This document shows, piece after piece, positions 30,701 to 43,626 of a DNA stretch of 64,000 nucleotides (the stretch's first letter is position 1; each line of letters opens with the position of its first letter). The stretch is from NCBI GenBank assembly GCA_033239525.1, contig BSYO01000014.1, forward strand, positions 13,872,021 through 13,936,020, in the 5' to 3' direction. The notes under the pieces are model-generated. The model saw nothing but the letters and a program-made list of their open reading frames with translations. It did no database searches and was not told the DNA's origin. The position numbers were made by a program, and so were the translations under genes. Source of the DNA: Nepenthes gracilis. Its lineage: Eukaryota > Streptophyta > Magnoliopsida > Caryophyllales > Nepenthaceae.

Positions 30701-33700
30701 TCTAGTTCTTCCAAGTCAGATTGTTAGTCTAATCTTCTGTACAATTTTCATCTAAGCGTTACAACTTGACCTTCTTATATACTTTCAAAGAAAATAACTT
30801 TTCTTGTTCTCTGTAGAGGTATGTGAAATATTTTGAGAGAATCTTGAAGGAGTACAGTGGCGAAAATCAGCCTGGACGAAGGTATGCCTTTTATGCCGCT
30901 TCTCATATTTCGCTTTCTGATCTTCCAAAATGTGCTAATATGTGCAAGAGCAGGTGTATGCTTAGGGGATTTCGACTTCATGGGTGCCCTTATTGGATTA
31001 GGCCCTCCATTACCATCTCTGATCATAATGGTATGCTGAAAGTTTCTCATCTATTAATATTTGTTGTCCTGCAAAGGGTGTATTGCATTGCAGAATCTGA
31101 AGAGAGTAAATTGTATGCAGCATTATCCTTCTAGATTGCAAATATGCTATTTTTGTGATTTGGACCTTTGAATTTAAAGTTATAATAGAGTAAGCTTACC
31201 ATTAAGTCAAGATTTACTAACCCATGTACCTTGTGTTTTGTGTTATATAACTGTGCTGAATGTAAGATATCAATAATTTTTTAAAAAATGTGATGGTTAT
31301 CATTTAGTGTGTTTCTAAAGGATGTTTTATATGGTGCGTTCTCTTTCGTACATGTCCATTTTTTTTTCTTTTTCACCTCGGATTCACTGGTCTCAGGTTC
31401 TCTTTCATGAGATATTTCATATGCCATGAGAAATAACACAATGTATGCTTATAGTGATCCATGAACTGCAATTTTTCTTTCAACTAGTACCTTTTTTTTT
31501 CTTCTTCTGATTCTTCAGGTGAAGTACTCGGCTTTTGTTGGCCTAGGAGGAGGTATCCCTACAACTTAATTATGTTCCCATTCCAAGTGATTTTGTGTCA
31601 TGAACTCGGCACGAGAAAGTAAAAGAAATAATAGGGACATCCAAATAATAATTATCTGTAATGGAACATTTAATAGCAAACCATAAAACAACAAAATAAA
31701 CTATAAATTCAGCAAAAGATACAGGACCTAGCGGAACTAAACCTCGTCCAGCCTCCAAATAATACAAATACCTGCTCAAACCCAAATATATTTGCAATTT
31801 GACCAAACACCCAATAATTCACAATATAAAACCATACAAATTATCCATCTGATACAACATCATCGAAATAACAAACTGCAACTCGCCATGAACATAAATT
31901 TAATACATAAGTTCAAAACGAAAATCCTCAAAATCTATAAATTATAAATTAAACAGAATCTTCATCAATTTTCCGCCCACATTCTACAAGTACATATATA
32001 TATATGATACGCAAATATTTGCCCACAAATAGATGGAAGGACGGAAAATTATAAAACACGTAAAAATTTAATATGTCAAATTTTCCATTAACATATTCCA
32101 AATCTTAATTTCATACACATAGTTCGTCACATATATGAATAGCAAATCATGAAAATTGTACGAAATTGTAAGTCCAAATTGCGTAATGCATTTGTAAAAT
32201 TCAAAAGTCCAAAATTATGCAAATCTAAGAATTATATCACAACCTGCAAACTCAAAAGGTAAAAATATCTCAAAATATAAAATACAATGCAAGTCAAATC
32301 TTGAAAATCAAATCGTGTCAAATTGGAGAATTAAGGATCGGTGATTCGCACACCAGCTAATCAAAAGACTAGTTTTGAAGACGGGTTACACATTCTAGAT
32401 AACCTTAAGCTGATACACTATTATTTAAGACCTACAGGCACCCTATCTACATATTACTCTATATAGACGGGGTTAAACACCACTTTCTTTTTTCACTAGT
32501 GGATCATAGGTGCATTCCTCAAGTACGTCTAATTTATTACGATATGTTCGAATATATACCGTCAATTCCTTACAATGGTTCTAAAAAATAAAGACAGAAC
32601 TCTATAATTAATATATAAAACTTTTCTATCATGTGGACAAAGTGCAAATACAAACTTTTTTCACCCTATCAAAAATGCTCAAACTCATATCAGATAACAA
32701 AATAGAATCCTCACCAAACTTTTTCTTAGACTGGCACATGCAAGGTCAAATGCACAATGTTTTATGACTTTTATTCACAATATTTTGCATATATGAACAT
32801 AATCCTTCAAAATACTCACTTATTCGATGAAAAACGAATGAAAATTTTAAACCTTAAGTAAAACCAAACAAAACTTCAAAACGTTGGTTAATAAACATAT
32901 GCATGCAACAATATTCAAAACATGGGTATCAAAAGGTGATATGCATATATAGTAAAACAAGAATTATAAGCAAAATCGAAAGATTTATGAAATAAACTAA
33001 AAAATGGTTTAGATATACTTGTCTTAAACATTAGATTTAATAGATCTGACACGAAATAGTTCCAAAATCTCTTCTTTTCTTCTCTTTTTTCTTCTTTCTC
33101 TTTCTCTCTCCTCTATCTTTTTTCCCATGCAAATTGACAGAACTTGGTGCAAAATGCCTTATATACTCAAATTGATGCATGAGCATCGGTCAAGTACGTA
33201 TCAGGTGCTATACACACAAGGGTTTAGATATACTTGCCTCAAATAATAGATTTAATAGATCTAACACGAAATAGTTTCAAAATCTCTTCTTTTCTTCTCT
33301 CTCTTCTTCTTTCTCTTTCTCTCTCCTTTCTCTTCTCTCTCTTTTTTCCCATGCAAATTGACAGAACTTGGTGCAAAATGCCTTATATACTCAAATTGGT
33401 GCATGAGCGTCGGTTAAGTACATATCAGGTGCCATACACACATGTATAGGCATGTGTAAGCGTCACATCAGGCGCCAATATACTGCCTCAATAGTATTTT
33501 GGTGCTCCATAGGTGCCCCTCAAGCGCACGGCTATTGTCTAAACGGGCACGGCTATTGCCTCAAATACGCACGAGCGTGGAGCGGACATTCTTTTAAGTG
33601 TTGGCCTAATATCCTTAATTTTGATTTTTCCTCAAATTTTTCATTATAGTACATTTTATTATATTGACTTAATATATATTAATAATGACGTTATAAACAT

Positions 33701-36700
33701 GAATAAAAAAAATTGGACAATTACATTTTGACTCTAAGATCTCAATGTTCAAATATTTGCAATAAAGGGTAAACCTTGTAAGTTGGAATTCCCTACTACA
33801 AACCATTGGCGTGTCCGTTTGGGGATGATTACCGATTTGTAGTTGCTCAATGACAATATTTTGCTATCTGATGCATTAGCTGTCTTTGCATAAAGAGTAT
33901 GCATACATCAGGGTTGGTTTGTAATGTTGGATCTTTGCTGATTCTTCAGGGGATCTGTTCACCACGAAGATACATCCAAAAACAAAGGATCTAATGGTAA
34001 ATACTGTTCTGTGAATTGCCATCTCAATCAATGATCATTAGCCTAGTGTTATGTATCATTCTGCCAGTGTATCATGTGAGTTCTCATCATACCCAACAAC
34101 ATAATGTCATCTTTTCAGCCAGAAGACTTCTGGATTAGTACCTCCAAGAAGGGTGTTGTGATCTTTGCTTTGCCGGGCATGCCTGGTCTGGCTGAGTTGG
34201 CGGGGGATTTCAAAATTCATTTTCACGATCGCCATGGAGATTTCTATTGGTCTGTATTACTTCCGTTTTCAAGAGAATTTCTTCAATGTTTGCAGAAACA
34301 AGATTAGGGTCAGTCAGAGCAATCTCATTATGTAAAACTCAATTTGGCCAGACCTATGATGAACACCCCAATCCTCATTGAAAAAAAAGGCCTTCATGAT
34401 CACCATGAAACTTAATGCTCTACATATCTGTATTTTCCTAGGAAAGAAGAATCCACTTTATACTTGTTTCCTTCCAGGTTTTCTGAGTACAATTATGCTC
34501 CATTTCGAGAATGTATCTTTGAGTCTTAATTTAGTTTTTTCCCTAATTTGTGGCGCCAGGCCTTGCATAGTTGCTGTGTTGCATTTGTATATTGTGATAA
34601 TAAAACTTTTTAACTAATGAGTAATCTGCTTATGGAGCTATCGAAAAAGGTTGTTTGCTTGTGGAAAATTATGGTCTTACTTGGAGTAATTTCTGATCTG
34701 ATGTAATGTTGTCTAAGTTCTGACTTATATGTGTGTTGGCCCTTCTTTTTCAGCTGGCTAAATACAACAATGATAGAGAACCGGACAATTTTGAGCAGTG
34801 AAGATCTTGATGGGTATGACAAGGTAATACTCAAGCCAACATGTATTTTTTTCCTCCTTTTCTGTTCTGTTGGACATGAAAAAAGAAACTCAAATCTGAT
34901 ATACTCTGAGATGAATTGAGTCAATTTTACCCCATTTGATTGGATTTCGGTGAAACCTGAATTTCATGATTGGGTTTAGATTTACTGTACCCAAATTAGA
35001 TCCATATATGACATATATATTAATATAAAATGAGATAAATTGTCACTAATAAACGTAATAAAACTGGAAGGAAGAGGGTAGGCAAAACCCTAAGGAAGAC
35101 AGGAGGTTCTACTGCGAGAAGAACATAGAATAAGGGAAGAATAACTTCAAAAATAATAATAATAAAAGAAATTAAACAAACCCTTAAGGCAATGACTTAG
35201 GATGCATCACATTCTTTCATCCCAAAAATCTTCTCAAATGTCCGATTAAAGTAAGGGGAGCAGAAGGGGCAGAAACATCAGGAAAGTCAGTCGATTGTAG
35301 CAGAGTCAAAATTTATCCCAACAAGACACATCCAAGCTGTCCAGGTGGAACGACGAGCACCATCGGATGGAGAAGGTGTGGATTATGGTTTTTTTTTTTA
35401 TCTAAGGTAGGCGTGCACCTCATGTGATCAGAGGGTTCAACAGAATACATCAGGAATGCGTGCAAGGCACATGGATCACTCTAACAGATTAGCAACAAGC
35501 ACCAACCAAGCATGTGAAAAGGCTGAGGAGGATTGATAAGTTAGCTTGTTGGTTGCCATAATCACTTGCTGTTAGGAAGATACCTACAATTATAAAGAAA
35601 TATTAGAGCTTAATTAGTATCCTCTTGTAGTATATATGTAGGAAATAGAGAAGAGGTACATTAAAAAATAATTTACCTGTTAAATTGAATTTTCGTTTGA
35701 AGACATCTTCTCTTCTCGAATTGGGAACTCTATGCTTAAATTTTTTGTAGTTTCTTCTCTCACCATTCTCTTCTGTTTCCCTGCTCAAGTATCATCTTCC
35801 CTAAATTTACTAATTACAAAATGATATCAAAGGCAAAGAATGGCAGAGGGTACGCGGATGAACTAGCTCATTGAATAGGTGGCGGCTTGAAATCAAAGCT
35901 TGATAACTTTGAGCAAAACAACGATCAGCAAATGGAGCAGCTTGAGCTCAACATTGTAGGACCTACAAAGCAAATGAGATATTTATTCAATTTGTATTAG
36001 AGGTTACCGGTAACCTCACAAGCCACTCTACGTCCTGCTCAAACCTTCTAGCCTAAAAGGGTAGTGGGAGGAGTAAGTAAGAGTTAACATCCACTGGACA
36101 ATTAAAATTGATTTTCCTAGGTTTGATGGGGAGAATTTGAGTAGTTAGGTCTATAAGGTAAGGCAAATTTTTAGGTTCCACCAAACCCCTGATAATCAGA
36201 AAGTGTCATTAGCCTCTTTTTATATGAAAGGAGATGCCTTGATTTGGTTCCAATGGGCGGAAGAGGCCAGAGAATTTGAAGATTAGAAAACATTCACCCA
36301 GTCTCCTCTCATCCGATTTGGAAACATTTATTCCGATTATCCCATGAATTAATATAGAGGCTGAGGCAAATAGGGAGTGTAGCCGAGCATAAAGCCCAGT
36401 TTGAGACCATCACAAATCGGCTAGTCAATGTCCCGTCTCAGGTTAAGTCATTCTGTTTTAAGGGAGGCTTGAAGGACAAGATTCAACACCTTGCTAAATT
36501 GTTAAATTCGACTAGCATCTAACAAGCCTTCAGAATTGCTCAGATTCAAGAAGAGCTTATTATGAGTTAGAAAAAGGTGAGCAGGGGTCAGACTATCTTA
36601 ACTGGTGGCCATATGCATCATCACTTACCTTATGGGGCAACTGGCTCATCAGGAGCCGCTACAGAACTGAAGACAACAGATCGCGAATCACTCCCAAACA

Positions 36701-39700
36701 GATGAAAGAAGGAAATAGGGACTATTCTATACATGTAATGAAAAGTAAAACCTGAGGCATAAGTGTGCCAAACCTAGGCTATTCTTGGTGGAGATGAACA
36801 AACCAATGGAGTCAAACTTCGAGTAGGGTTCAAGGAGCCCCTACCTCTGGAAAGTGATCCCAGCCAGGATTCAGTGGCCGAAATCTCACTTCACACAATT
36901 ACGGGAGCCCCTCACTATAAGATTATGCACATAACTGGGAGGACAAATGGAGTGTCAAGAGTAGTTCTAATTGACTCTGGAAGCATACACAATTTTCTTA
37001 ACGCTAGTTTAATTAATAGGACAAAGTGGAGGAAATTGGAACACACTGAGGTACGAGTCCAAGTTGCTGATGAGGAGATAGTGCAAGGAGAGGGAGAATG
37101 CTTAGATATGAACGTGGACTTGAAATGCCATTGAATCAAGGCTGACTTCCTAATTTTAACTTTAGGTAGGTGTGATGCTGTGTTGGGGGTGCAGTGGTTA
37201 TTAACCTTAGGCCCTATTACATGGAATTTATTGACCCTCCAAATATAGTTCCAATACAGGAGGTAGACCATGTACCTATAAGGATTAAGGAAAGACAAAG
37301 ACATTGTATTGGAGGGCATTGTATGTTTGCAAGTTTCTGATCAGGAAAACAAAGGGTTGGTACTAAAACTATCAGATTTTTCTGAACCAGAGGAGGCTTG
37401 GAAACTACCTGAGGGTTGTAAGGGTTTTACAGCCTTTCAAACAGGTTTTTCGGAAACCTGGCGGCCTGCCTCCAAATAGGGCTGAGAGCACCAAATAATG
37501 CTTAGGGATGACTCAAAGCCAATCAATATCTCTACCCTTATTATCAAAATAGCAAAATAGAGAAATACATACGAAAATTGTTAGAATTAGGGCTCATAAA
37601 ATCCAATTAGAGTCCACACTCATTGCCGGTTCTGTTAATAAGAATGGCCAATAGGAGTTAGAGGATGTGTGTGGACTATTGGACTTTGAACAATGAAATC
37701 ATCAAAGATAAGCACCGTATCCTCGCCATTGACAAATTATTAGAATGAGTTACATGGGGTGATAGGTTTTTTTGAAACTTGATTTAAGGTCGAAATATTG
37801 CCAAATTAGAATGAGAGAATCGGGCATGCCCAAAACCGCCTTTCAAACTCACAAAGAACAATACGAATTCCTAGTAATGTTGTTTGGACTAACTAACATA
37901 CCGGTAACATTTCAAAGGTTAATAAATGAAAATTTTCAACCATTCCTCTGGTACTCTTAATCTTTGATGATATCTTTATTTTCAGTTTGATCAAGGAGGC
38001 ACGCAAACTACACCTTTAGAAGGCACTACAGTCATTACAAACACATTAGTTGTATGCTGGAATGTGTGAGTGTAAGTTTTTCAGTAAAGAAATTAATTAT
38101 TTAGGACATGTAATCTCAGAGGAAGGAGTAAAGGTTGATCCTTCCATGATCTCGACCATGCTAGAGTGGAAGTTGCCAAGGACTATTAAGTCTTCAAGGG
38201 TCCTTTGGGGTTCATGGGATATTACTAAAAATTTATTCAGAATCACGGGACAATAGCCATGCCCCTCATAGACTTACTGAAAAAGGATGCTTTAGAATGG
38301 TTTAGTGCAATTGAGGAAGCCTTTTAGAGGCTGAAACTAGCAGTCCCAACTCCTTGTTTTGGCACTACCTAATTTCACAATAAAATTCGTGTTCGAGTGT
38401 GATGTTTCGGTACTTGGCCAAGGGTCAATTTTAATGCAGAAGCAACGACCTATAACATCCTTCAGTAAGGCTCTCAAGGGAAGGACCCATCATTTTTCGA
38501 TTCATGAGAAATTCTTAGCTCTAGTCATGACAATAAAGAAGCGGCGACTATATTTATTAGGGCAAGTATTCATTGTTAAAACTGATTAACATAACCTTAA
38601 GTTCCTCCTAGAACAAAAGGTAGGAACACTGCCAAAACAAAAATAGATAACTAAATTGTTAGGATATAACTTTATCATAGAGTACAAGCAAGGCAGAGAA
38701 AACAGGGTTGCAGACACACTGTCCCGGAGGGAAGAAGTGCTAACCCTTATGATGGTATCCTACCCATATCCGAGGGGGATAGATGAACTCAAGGCCTCCT
38801 ACTAGACCGACTCGGGCATTCAAACTCTCCTTCCGCAAATTTATGATGGTATGCCCAATGTTGATGATTGGAAATTAAAGAATGGGGTGCTCTTCAAAGA
38901 GGGAAAAATTTTTATTGGCCAATTTTCAGGGATAAATCAGCAACTGTAGGACTGGTTCCATGCCTGCCCGTCAAGCAGACATTCAGGGTATTACAAGATT
39001 CTGAGTCATGCTTAGGTTGATTTCATGTGGAGGGGAATGTGGAGTGACATTAAATGATTTATTAAGGAATATTTTTTTAGCTAGATAACAAAAATCGACT
39101 CACAAAAACCGTTTAGATTCCTTTAGCCACTACTCATTCCTGAGTAGCCTTAGTCAGACCTCTCTATGAATTTTGTTGAGGGCTTGCCCTCGTCTTAGCA
39201 TTATGATAACATTTTGGTGGTAATGGATTGTTTAATCGAGTATGCCCATTTTATTCCCCTTACTCATCCTTACATTGTAACTAAAGTTGCTTAAGCTTTT
39301 TTTTTTTTTTTAATTTTTTTAACTAGATGATTAAATTACACGAGCTTTCAAGGACCATGGCCAGTGACCAAGATACAATTTCTACTAGCTCGTTTTGGAA
39401 AGTGCTATTCCGGTTGCCAAGAACCAAGCTACAATAGAGTTTGTCCTATTATCTTCAGTCAGATGGACAAATGGAGATCATGAATACGAGTTTGGAGTAG
39501 TACTTAAGATGTTATGTGGGTGATAAACTCGAATATAGTCTAGGTGGTTGGCAATGGCTGAACGGTGGTACAACACCAACCAACATTTTTTAATAGATAC
39601 AGCCTTATTTGAGGTGGTATATGGTTTTCTGCCACTCACACTGTCCTAGTTTGTCAAGGATATTACCACTAATGTGACAGTTGAGGTGGAATTGCTAATC

Positions 39701-42700
39701 AGTGACCAAATCTTTGATCTTTTAAAAGAAAAATTACAAAAAGCTCAGTCTTGCATGAATTTACTATATGGTAAGCACTGAAGAGATAGGGAGTTTTAAG
39801 TGGGAGACTCAGTTTATCTCCGCCGACAGCCATACAGGCAAAAATCAGTAGCATTTTGTAAGAACTTGAAACTAGCATCTTGGTATTTTGGTCCCTAAGA
39901 AATCACTAGAAGAGTAGGAAAAGTTGTTTACTGTCTGCAAAGATATATTCGGTGTTCTATGTTTCAATGCTAAAGAAACATCTAGGGATCTTATCAAAAA
40001 TGATTCCTTCGTCACCCCTAGTCAGTTTGGAGGGTGAAGCCTTACTCGAACTAGAGCAAGTGGTTAAACGGAGTTGTGTGGAAGATTGAAGGAAGGAGGG
40101 TTGAAGATGTTTAGGTCAAATGGAATGGAACCACCGATGAAAACAACAGTTGGAACCTCTCCATTTCCTTAAGCTCAAATACCTGACCTTTAGGGCAATG
40201 TGCTTTAAAGGAGAGACTTTTGCCACTAATAAATGTAATAAAATAGGGTGGAAGAAGCTGGAAGATAGAACCCTAGGTAAGATAGGAGATACCGCTGTGT
40301 GAAGGAAAACACAGAAGAAGGGAAGAATAACTTCAAAAGAAAAACATGTAAGGCAACGGTTCAAATGCAAGGCACGTGGATCACTCCAACAAATTATCAA
40401 CGAGTACCAGTCAGGCACGTAAAAAGGAAGAGGAAGATTAATCAGTTAGCTTGTTGGTCGTCATAACCACTTATTGTTAGGAAGATATCTACACTTGGAA
40501 GAAAATACTAGAGCTTAATTAGTATACTCTTGTAGTATAATATAAATAGGAAATAGAGAAGATGTACATAAAAACATTGATTTACCTGTTAAATTAAATT
40601 TTCTTCTGGAGACTCTTATCTTTAAATTTTTCTTTCCTTAAAATGATTTAACTGTTAAGATGATTTAAATCTTCCTTTCTCGAATTGGGAACTAAATCTT
40701 TAAATTTTCTATAGTTTCTTCTCCAACCATTCTCTCCTTTCTTGCTCAAGTATAAGGAGATTATCTTCCTTAAATTTACTTATTACATAGATACTAACCT
40801 AGCCTTAATATAAACTTAATATTTATTTTTTATTTTTTAATATAATTTTGATTTTGGTATGTTTGATGTGTTGCATGGTGCTTGGAGAAACTAGTGATTT
40901 AATTGCTTTAGGAATTTAAGATTTTAAAATATTTATATTCTCATTGGATAGTTAAAAATATGTTTTTACAGTATTTACAAATTAAATTTTATTTAATAGA
41001 TTTTAAATATTGTTAAAAATATTTTGTATTGATATATGTTATAATTAGATAAAGCAAGTATTTTAGAAAATTCTCAAGTATCAGTGATGACCAGTAGTAG
41101 ATTCATGCTCACTGTTCACAAATATGCTATTTTTCAGTATTCACGTTGGACCTGTACCTGATAAACTATGTATTTTTTTGTCCAGAATTTCTATACTTAA
41201 TGTGCGCTCGAGTTGCATATAAGCACTGTTTGTGTAGAATACTCACGCCTAATATGCACTTAAGCCATGTATGAGTGTCGTTTATCTAGTATGCCAGCGC
41301 CTAAATAATGCATGTGTGTTGGGGTGCAAATCTCATGCTGAAGTTTTTGCGCCTAATGTATGTCTATGCAACGGACATGCTTTGGAGTGCTTTTTTTAAA
41401 TGGTTGTGTGTGTGTGTTTTTTTTTTCTAATTTTGAACCCCCCTTATGAATATATTACTTCCAAACATTTATAAATAACGGAAAAATAGTTCATAAAAGC
41501 TACAACTTCTAAGCTCTCTTTGATGAAAAAATAAATAGCCAATTTAATTGGGAAAATCGAAATTATTGCTTTTGAGATAAATTGTTAACGTTTTTCTCTC
41601 CCAACATTTACTCAATTATTTTACACACTAACTCCAACATATATCCCTTGTTTAAAACATCATTGGTGTGAATATTGGGATTCAATAGTGTGCATAAATT
41701 CTACTACAAGTGAAGATTATCAACGAGAAGATTAGAAGGTGTCTGATTTTACTGCTACAAACAAATATATGGAGATTCTAGGTAGGAGCACAAATTAAAA
41801 GTAAGTAGGCTAAGATTTAGTGTATCAGTATCATTCAAGTAGCATGTTAACTTTTTTTGTGTATAACTTTCATCGACTATAAAAGCTTATAAAGTTTTAT
41901 TCGATAACTATTGATTATTGAGATTTATCTTTGTCATTAAAATCTATGTTAATTTTTAATATTGAAATTTATTTTTGTGTTACAATTAATAATGAATATT
42001 TATTGTGATTTACATCTAATATATAATATTCTTTACATGTATTGTATATTTCAATACATTTACTTTCATGAATTGACATGATCTAAACTATTTTTCAAAT
42101 ATAAACATTTATAAGTGAATCATGTTGATTTAATTTACTAGATATTATTTTTATGTTATCACATTTTATTTTTTTTCGTAAAAAGGAAAAAAAAAATGTT
42201 TTGAATTGTGTTGAGTCTAGTCATCGAATCAAAGTATTGAGTTGGGTTTGGCTCCCCTGTCCCAAATCCGACCCAGAATAACAGGCGGCCGGGAACTTCA
42301 TAGCTTGTTTTTTGGCATTAGCTTTCTACCAAATTACAGAAACCTCTTGACTTTGTGCACTGCAGAGGAAACTGCCGTCCCCGAGGTTCGAGGTAGAGAT
42401 AGTGATGGTAGACTATAACGACACAAAACCGAAAAGATTATACACTGATCCTTCAAGCAAGAAATCTGATGGAAGATCTGATCTCCCTTTCCCTTCTAGC
42501 CAACACAGATCATTGGAAAACAAAGACAGGGGCAGAGATGATGTATTTTCTGATAGCGATGGAGAAGAAGCCGGTGCTTCAAGTGGTAAGCAAGCTAAAT
42601 CCCCTTCTGAAACTGGATCAGCAACAAAGAAGCTTGTTTCAAACTTGACTGATGAAGCTAAGCAATTGTCAATCAACGGAAACCAGCCAAGTCAAATGAC

Positions 42701-42833
42701 AGCTGTTAGCTCGGGTTTTGAGGTTCATAATGGTCCTGTCATAGACGCGTCGCGTTCCACTGACTTTAAGGCTATCGCAGCTGATGCTTCTGTATTTAGT
42801 TTTGGTGACGAGGATGAGTATGAGAGCGAATGA
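27769..42833 (+). CDS. PTEN2: PTEN2-type phosphatidylinositol phosphatase
   Basis: Twelve exons give 590 aa: 27769-28194, 28599-28700, 28801-28857, 29915-29980, 30367-30543, 30636-30722, 30817-30881, 30954-31030, 33950-33996, 34119-34249, 34754-34823, 42366-42833. All joins keep frame. A plant-specific N-terminus (1-140) precedes the phosphatase domain (about 143-327), with P-loop [10 protein letters not shown] (His256, Cys257, Arg263). The C2 domain (about 328-455) begins at CMLRGFRLH. An acidic tail carries [12 protein letters not shown] and ends [12 protein letters not shown]. Family members dephosphorylate 3-phosphoinositides at membranes, and plant PTEN2 proteins are reported to bind phosphatidic acid. 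The length suits the 600-residue plant class. Intron 8 (2.9 kb) and intron 11 (7.5 kb) are swollen by transposons. The gene is convergent with SDN, and all catalytic residues are intact. Confidence 0.95.
31520..33937. mobile_element. Insertion of about 2.4 kb in PTEN2 intron 8
   Basis: The 13-bp word CTGATTCTTCAGG occurs at 31507-31519 and again at 33938-33950, where it forms the real acceptor of exon 9. The DNA between is AT-rich and has no recognised domain. It includes a tandem duplication (33006-33443). The simplest reading is an insertion at the original 3' splice site with a 13-bp target duplication, which leaves a decoy acceptor at 31518. Polypyrimidine acceptors share such words by chance, so this is moderate evidence. 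The element class is unknown. Confidence 0.5.
33006..33443. repeat. Tandem duplication, period about 215 bp
   Basis: Two near-identical copies start at GGTTTAGATATACTTG (33006 and 33221). Each holds a TC-rich run, the string CATGCAAATTGACAGAAC and a CGGT-AAGTAC-TATCAGG block. They lie inside the intron 8 insertion. Confidence 0.85.
35041..35818 (+). repeat. 5' LTR of the intronic gypsy element
   Basis: TGTCACTAATAAACG...CTAATTACA, 778 bp. The right two thirds (about 35450-35818) align well with the 3' LTR. An extra stretch of about 200 bp (about 35200-35440) is missing from the 3' copy. Confidence 0.85.
35830..40200 (+). pseudogene. Broken gypsy gag-pol
   Basis: Relics in order: gag ([15 protein letters not shown] near 36361; a leucine-rich IQEEL segment near 36550), protease [11 protein letters not shown] (about 36970), [15 protein letters not shown] (about 37775) with FGLTN, the connection and RNase H region ([15 protein letters not shown] at 38080; [16 protein letters not shown] at 38390), integrase (PLTHPY near 39255; SDGQMEI near 39455), and a C-terminal [17 protein letters not shown] block (about 40110) of the kind seen in chromodomain gypsy elements. 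Stops occur throughout. Membership in the chromovirus branch is inferred from that last block only. Confidence 0.8.
40221..40787 (+). repeat. 3' LTR of the intronic gypsy element
   Basis: TGCCACTAATAAATG...CTTATTACA, 567 bp. It matches the 5' LTR except for an internal deletion and scattered changes. Confidence 0.85.
40793..42365. other. Remainder of PTEN2 intron 11
   Basis: AT-rich intron sequence ending in the acceptor TTTGTGCACTGCAG before exon 12. A stretch at about 41190-41380 holds several GCGCC/CTCGAG-type words and may be another small repeat relic. Nothing coding is visible. Confidence 0.5.
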
Positions 42834-43626
42834 AATGGTGTGACCAACTGTGCCCTCTGATCAACCAATGGGGCGCTTGCCAAAGAGGTTCGGCGTATTT
42901 GATTCTGACGTTTTCATTATTTATTCTTTCTCTGGTGGTACTCTTCTAAATCAGAAGAAACGAAGAAATCGATTCTTACGATAGACAATCTCAGAGAAAT
43001 ATTACGCAGCATTGATGTGGCTGCAGTCAAAATTTTGAACCAAATGCAATCTACTGTTTATTTAACGAAGAAATATTGAAAAATACCTTATGATACGACC
43101 AATTTGATTTAGAAGTTTATTTATTATAAAATTAGGAATAAATGAACGTTGAAAATAATACAATAACAAGTAGTAAACAAATTTAAAAAAAAAAAAAAAC
43201 AGAAAATTTGAAAATAATTTTGATAGGCTCCCTCCCTCCTCAACCCAACCACACAACTCAACAATGTACACAACCATCTCTTTCGCACAACTAAGGCACA
43301 CTAATTATGTAAATCAGTATTTAAAGTACAGAATTTGCTACAAATGACAATGTCACAACTTAAGCCAAAATGATTATATGATTCATATCAAATGAATCTT
43401 ATTGAATGAAAATAATCAAAAGAAAGATGGTATCCTGGGGCGTCATATGCTACAATGATCAAACAATTATATGATTCATATCAAATGGCGGAAGCATTTA
43501 TACCTTCAAAATACTTCCGATTGACCGGTATTCATGGAAGGTTCCTCGGAAGCTTCCGAAGTAACAGATAGAGGAATCAAACCATCCTAAGAGAAAATGG
43601 GCAACTGCAGATTGGCTAAACATAAA
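42834..43626. other. Tail-to-tail region between PTEN2 and SDN
   Basis: The stop codons of the two convergent genes are 793 bp apart. The stretch should hold both 3' UTRs. No third gene is visible. Confidence 0.6.

Larger units (their letters stand above)
35041..40787 (+). mobile_element. Decayed Ty3/gypsy element in PTEN2 intron 11
   Basis: The LTRs at 35041-35818 and 40221-40787 flank a 4.4-kb internal region with gag, protease, RT, RNase H and integrase relics in gypsy order, on the same strand as PTEN2. The flanking pentamers TAAAT (35036-35040) and TAGAT (40788-40792) differ by one base, as expected of an old target duplication. The primer-binding site is degraded to TGATATCAAAG. Purine-rich AAAGGAGAG precedes the 3' LTR. 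All coding frames are broken, so it cannot move by itself. Confidence 0.88.

Noticed and set aside
31570..31806. 78-codon minus frame in PTEN2 intron 8
   Set aside because: Inside AT-rich inserted DNA; no motif.
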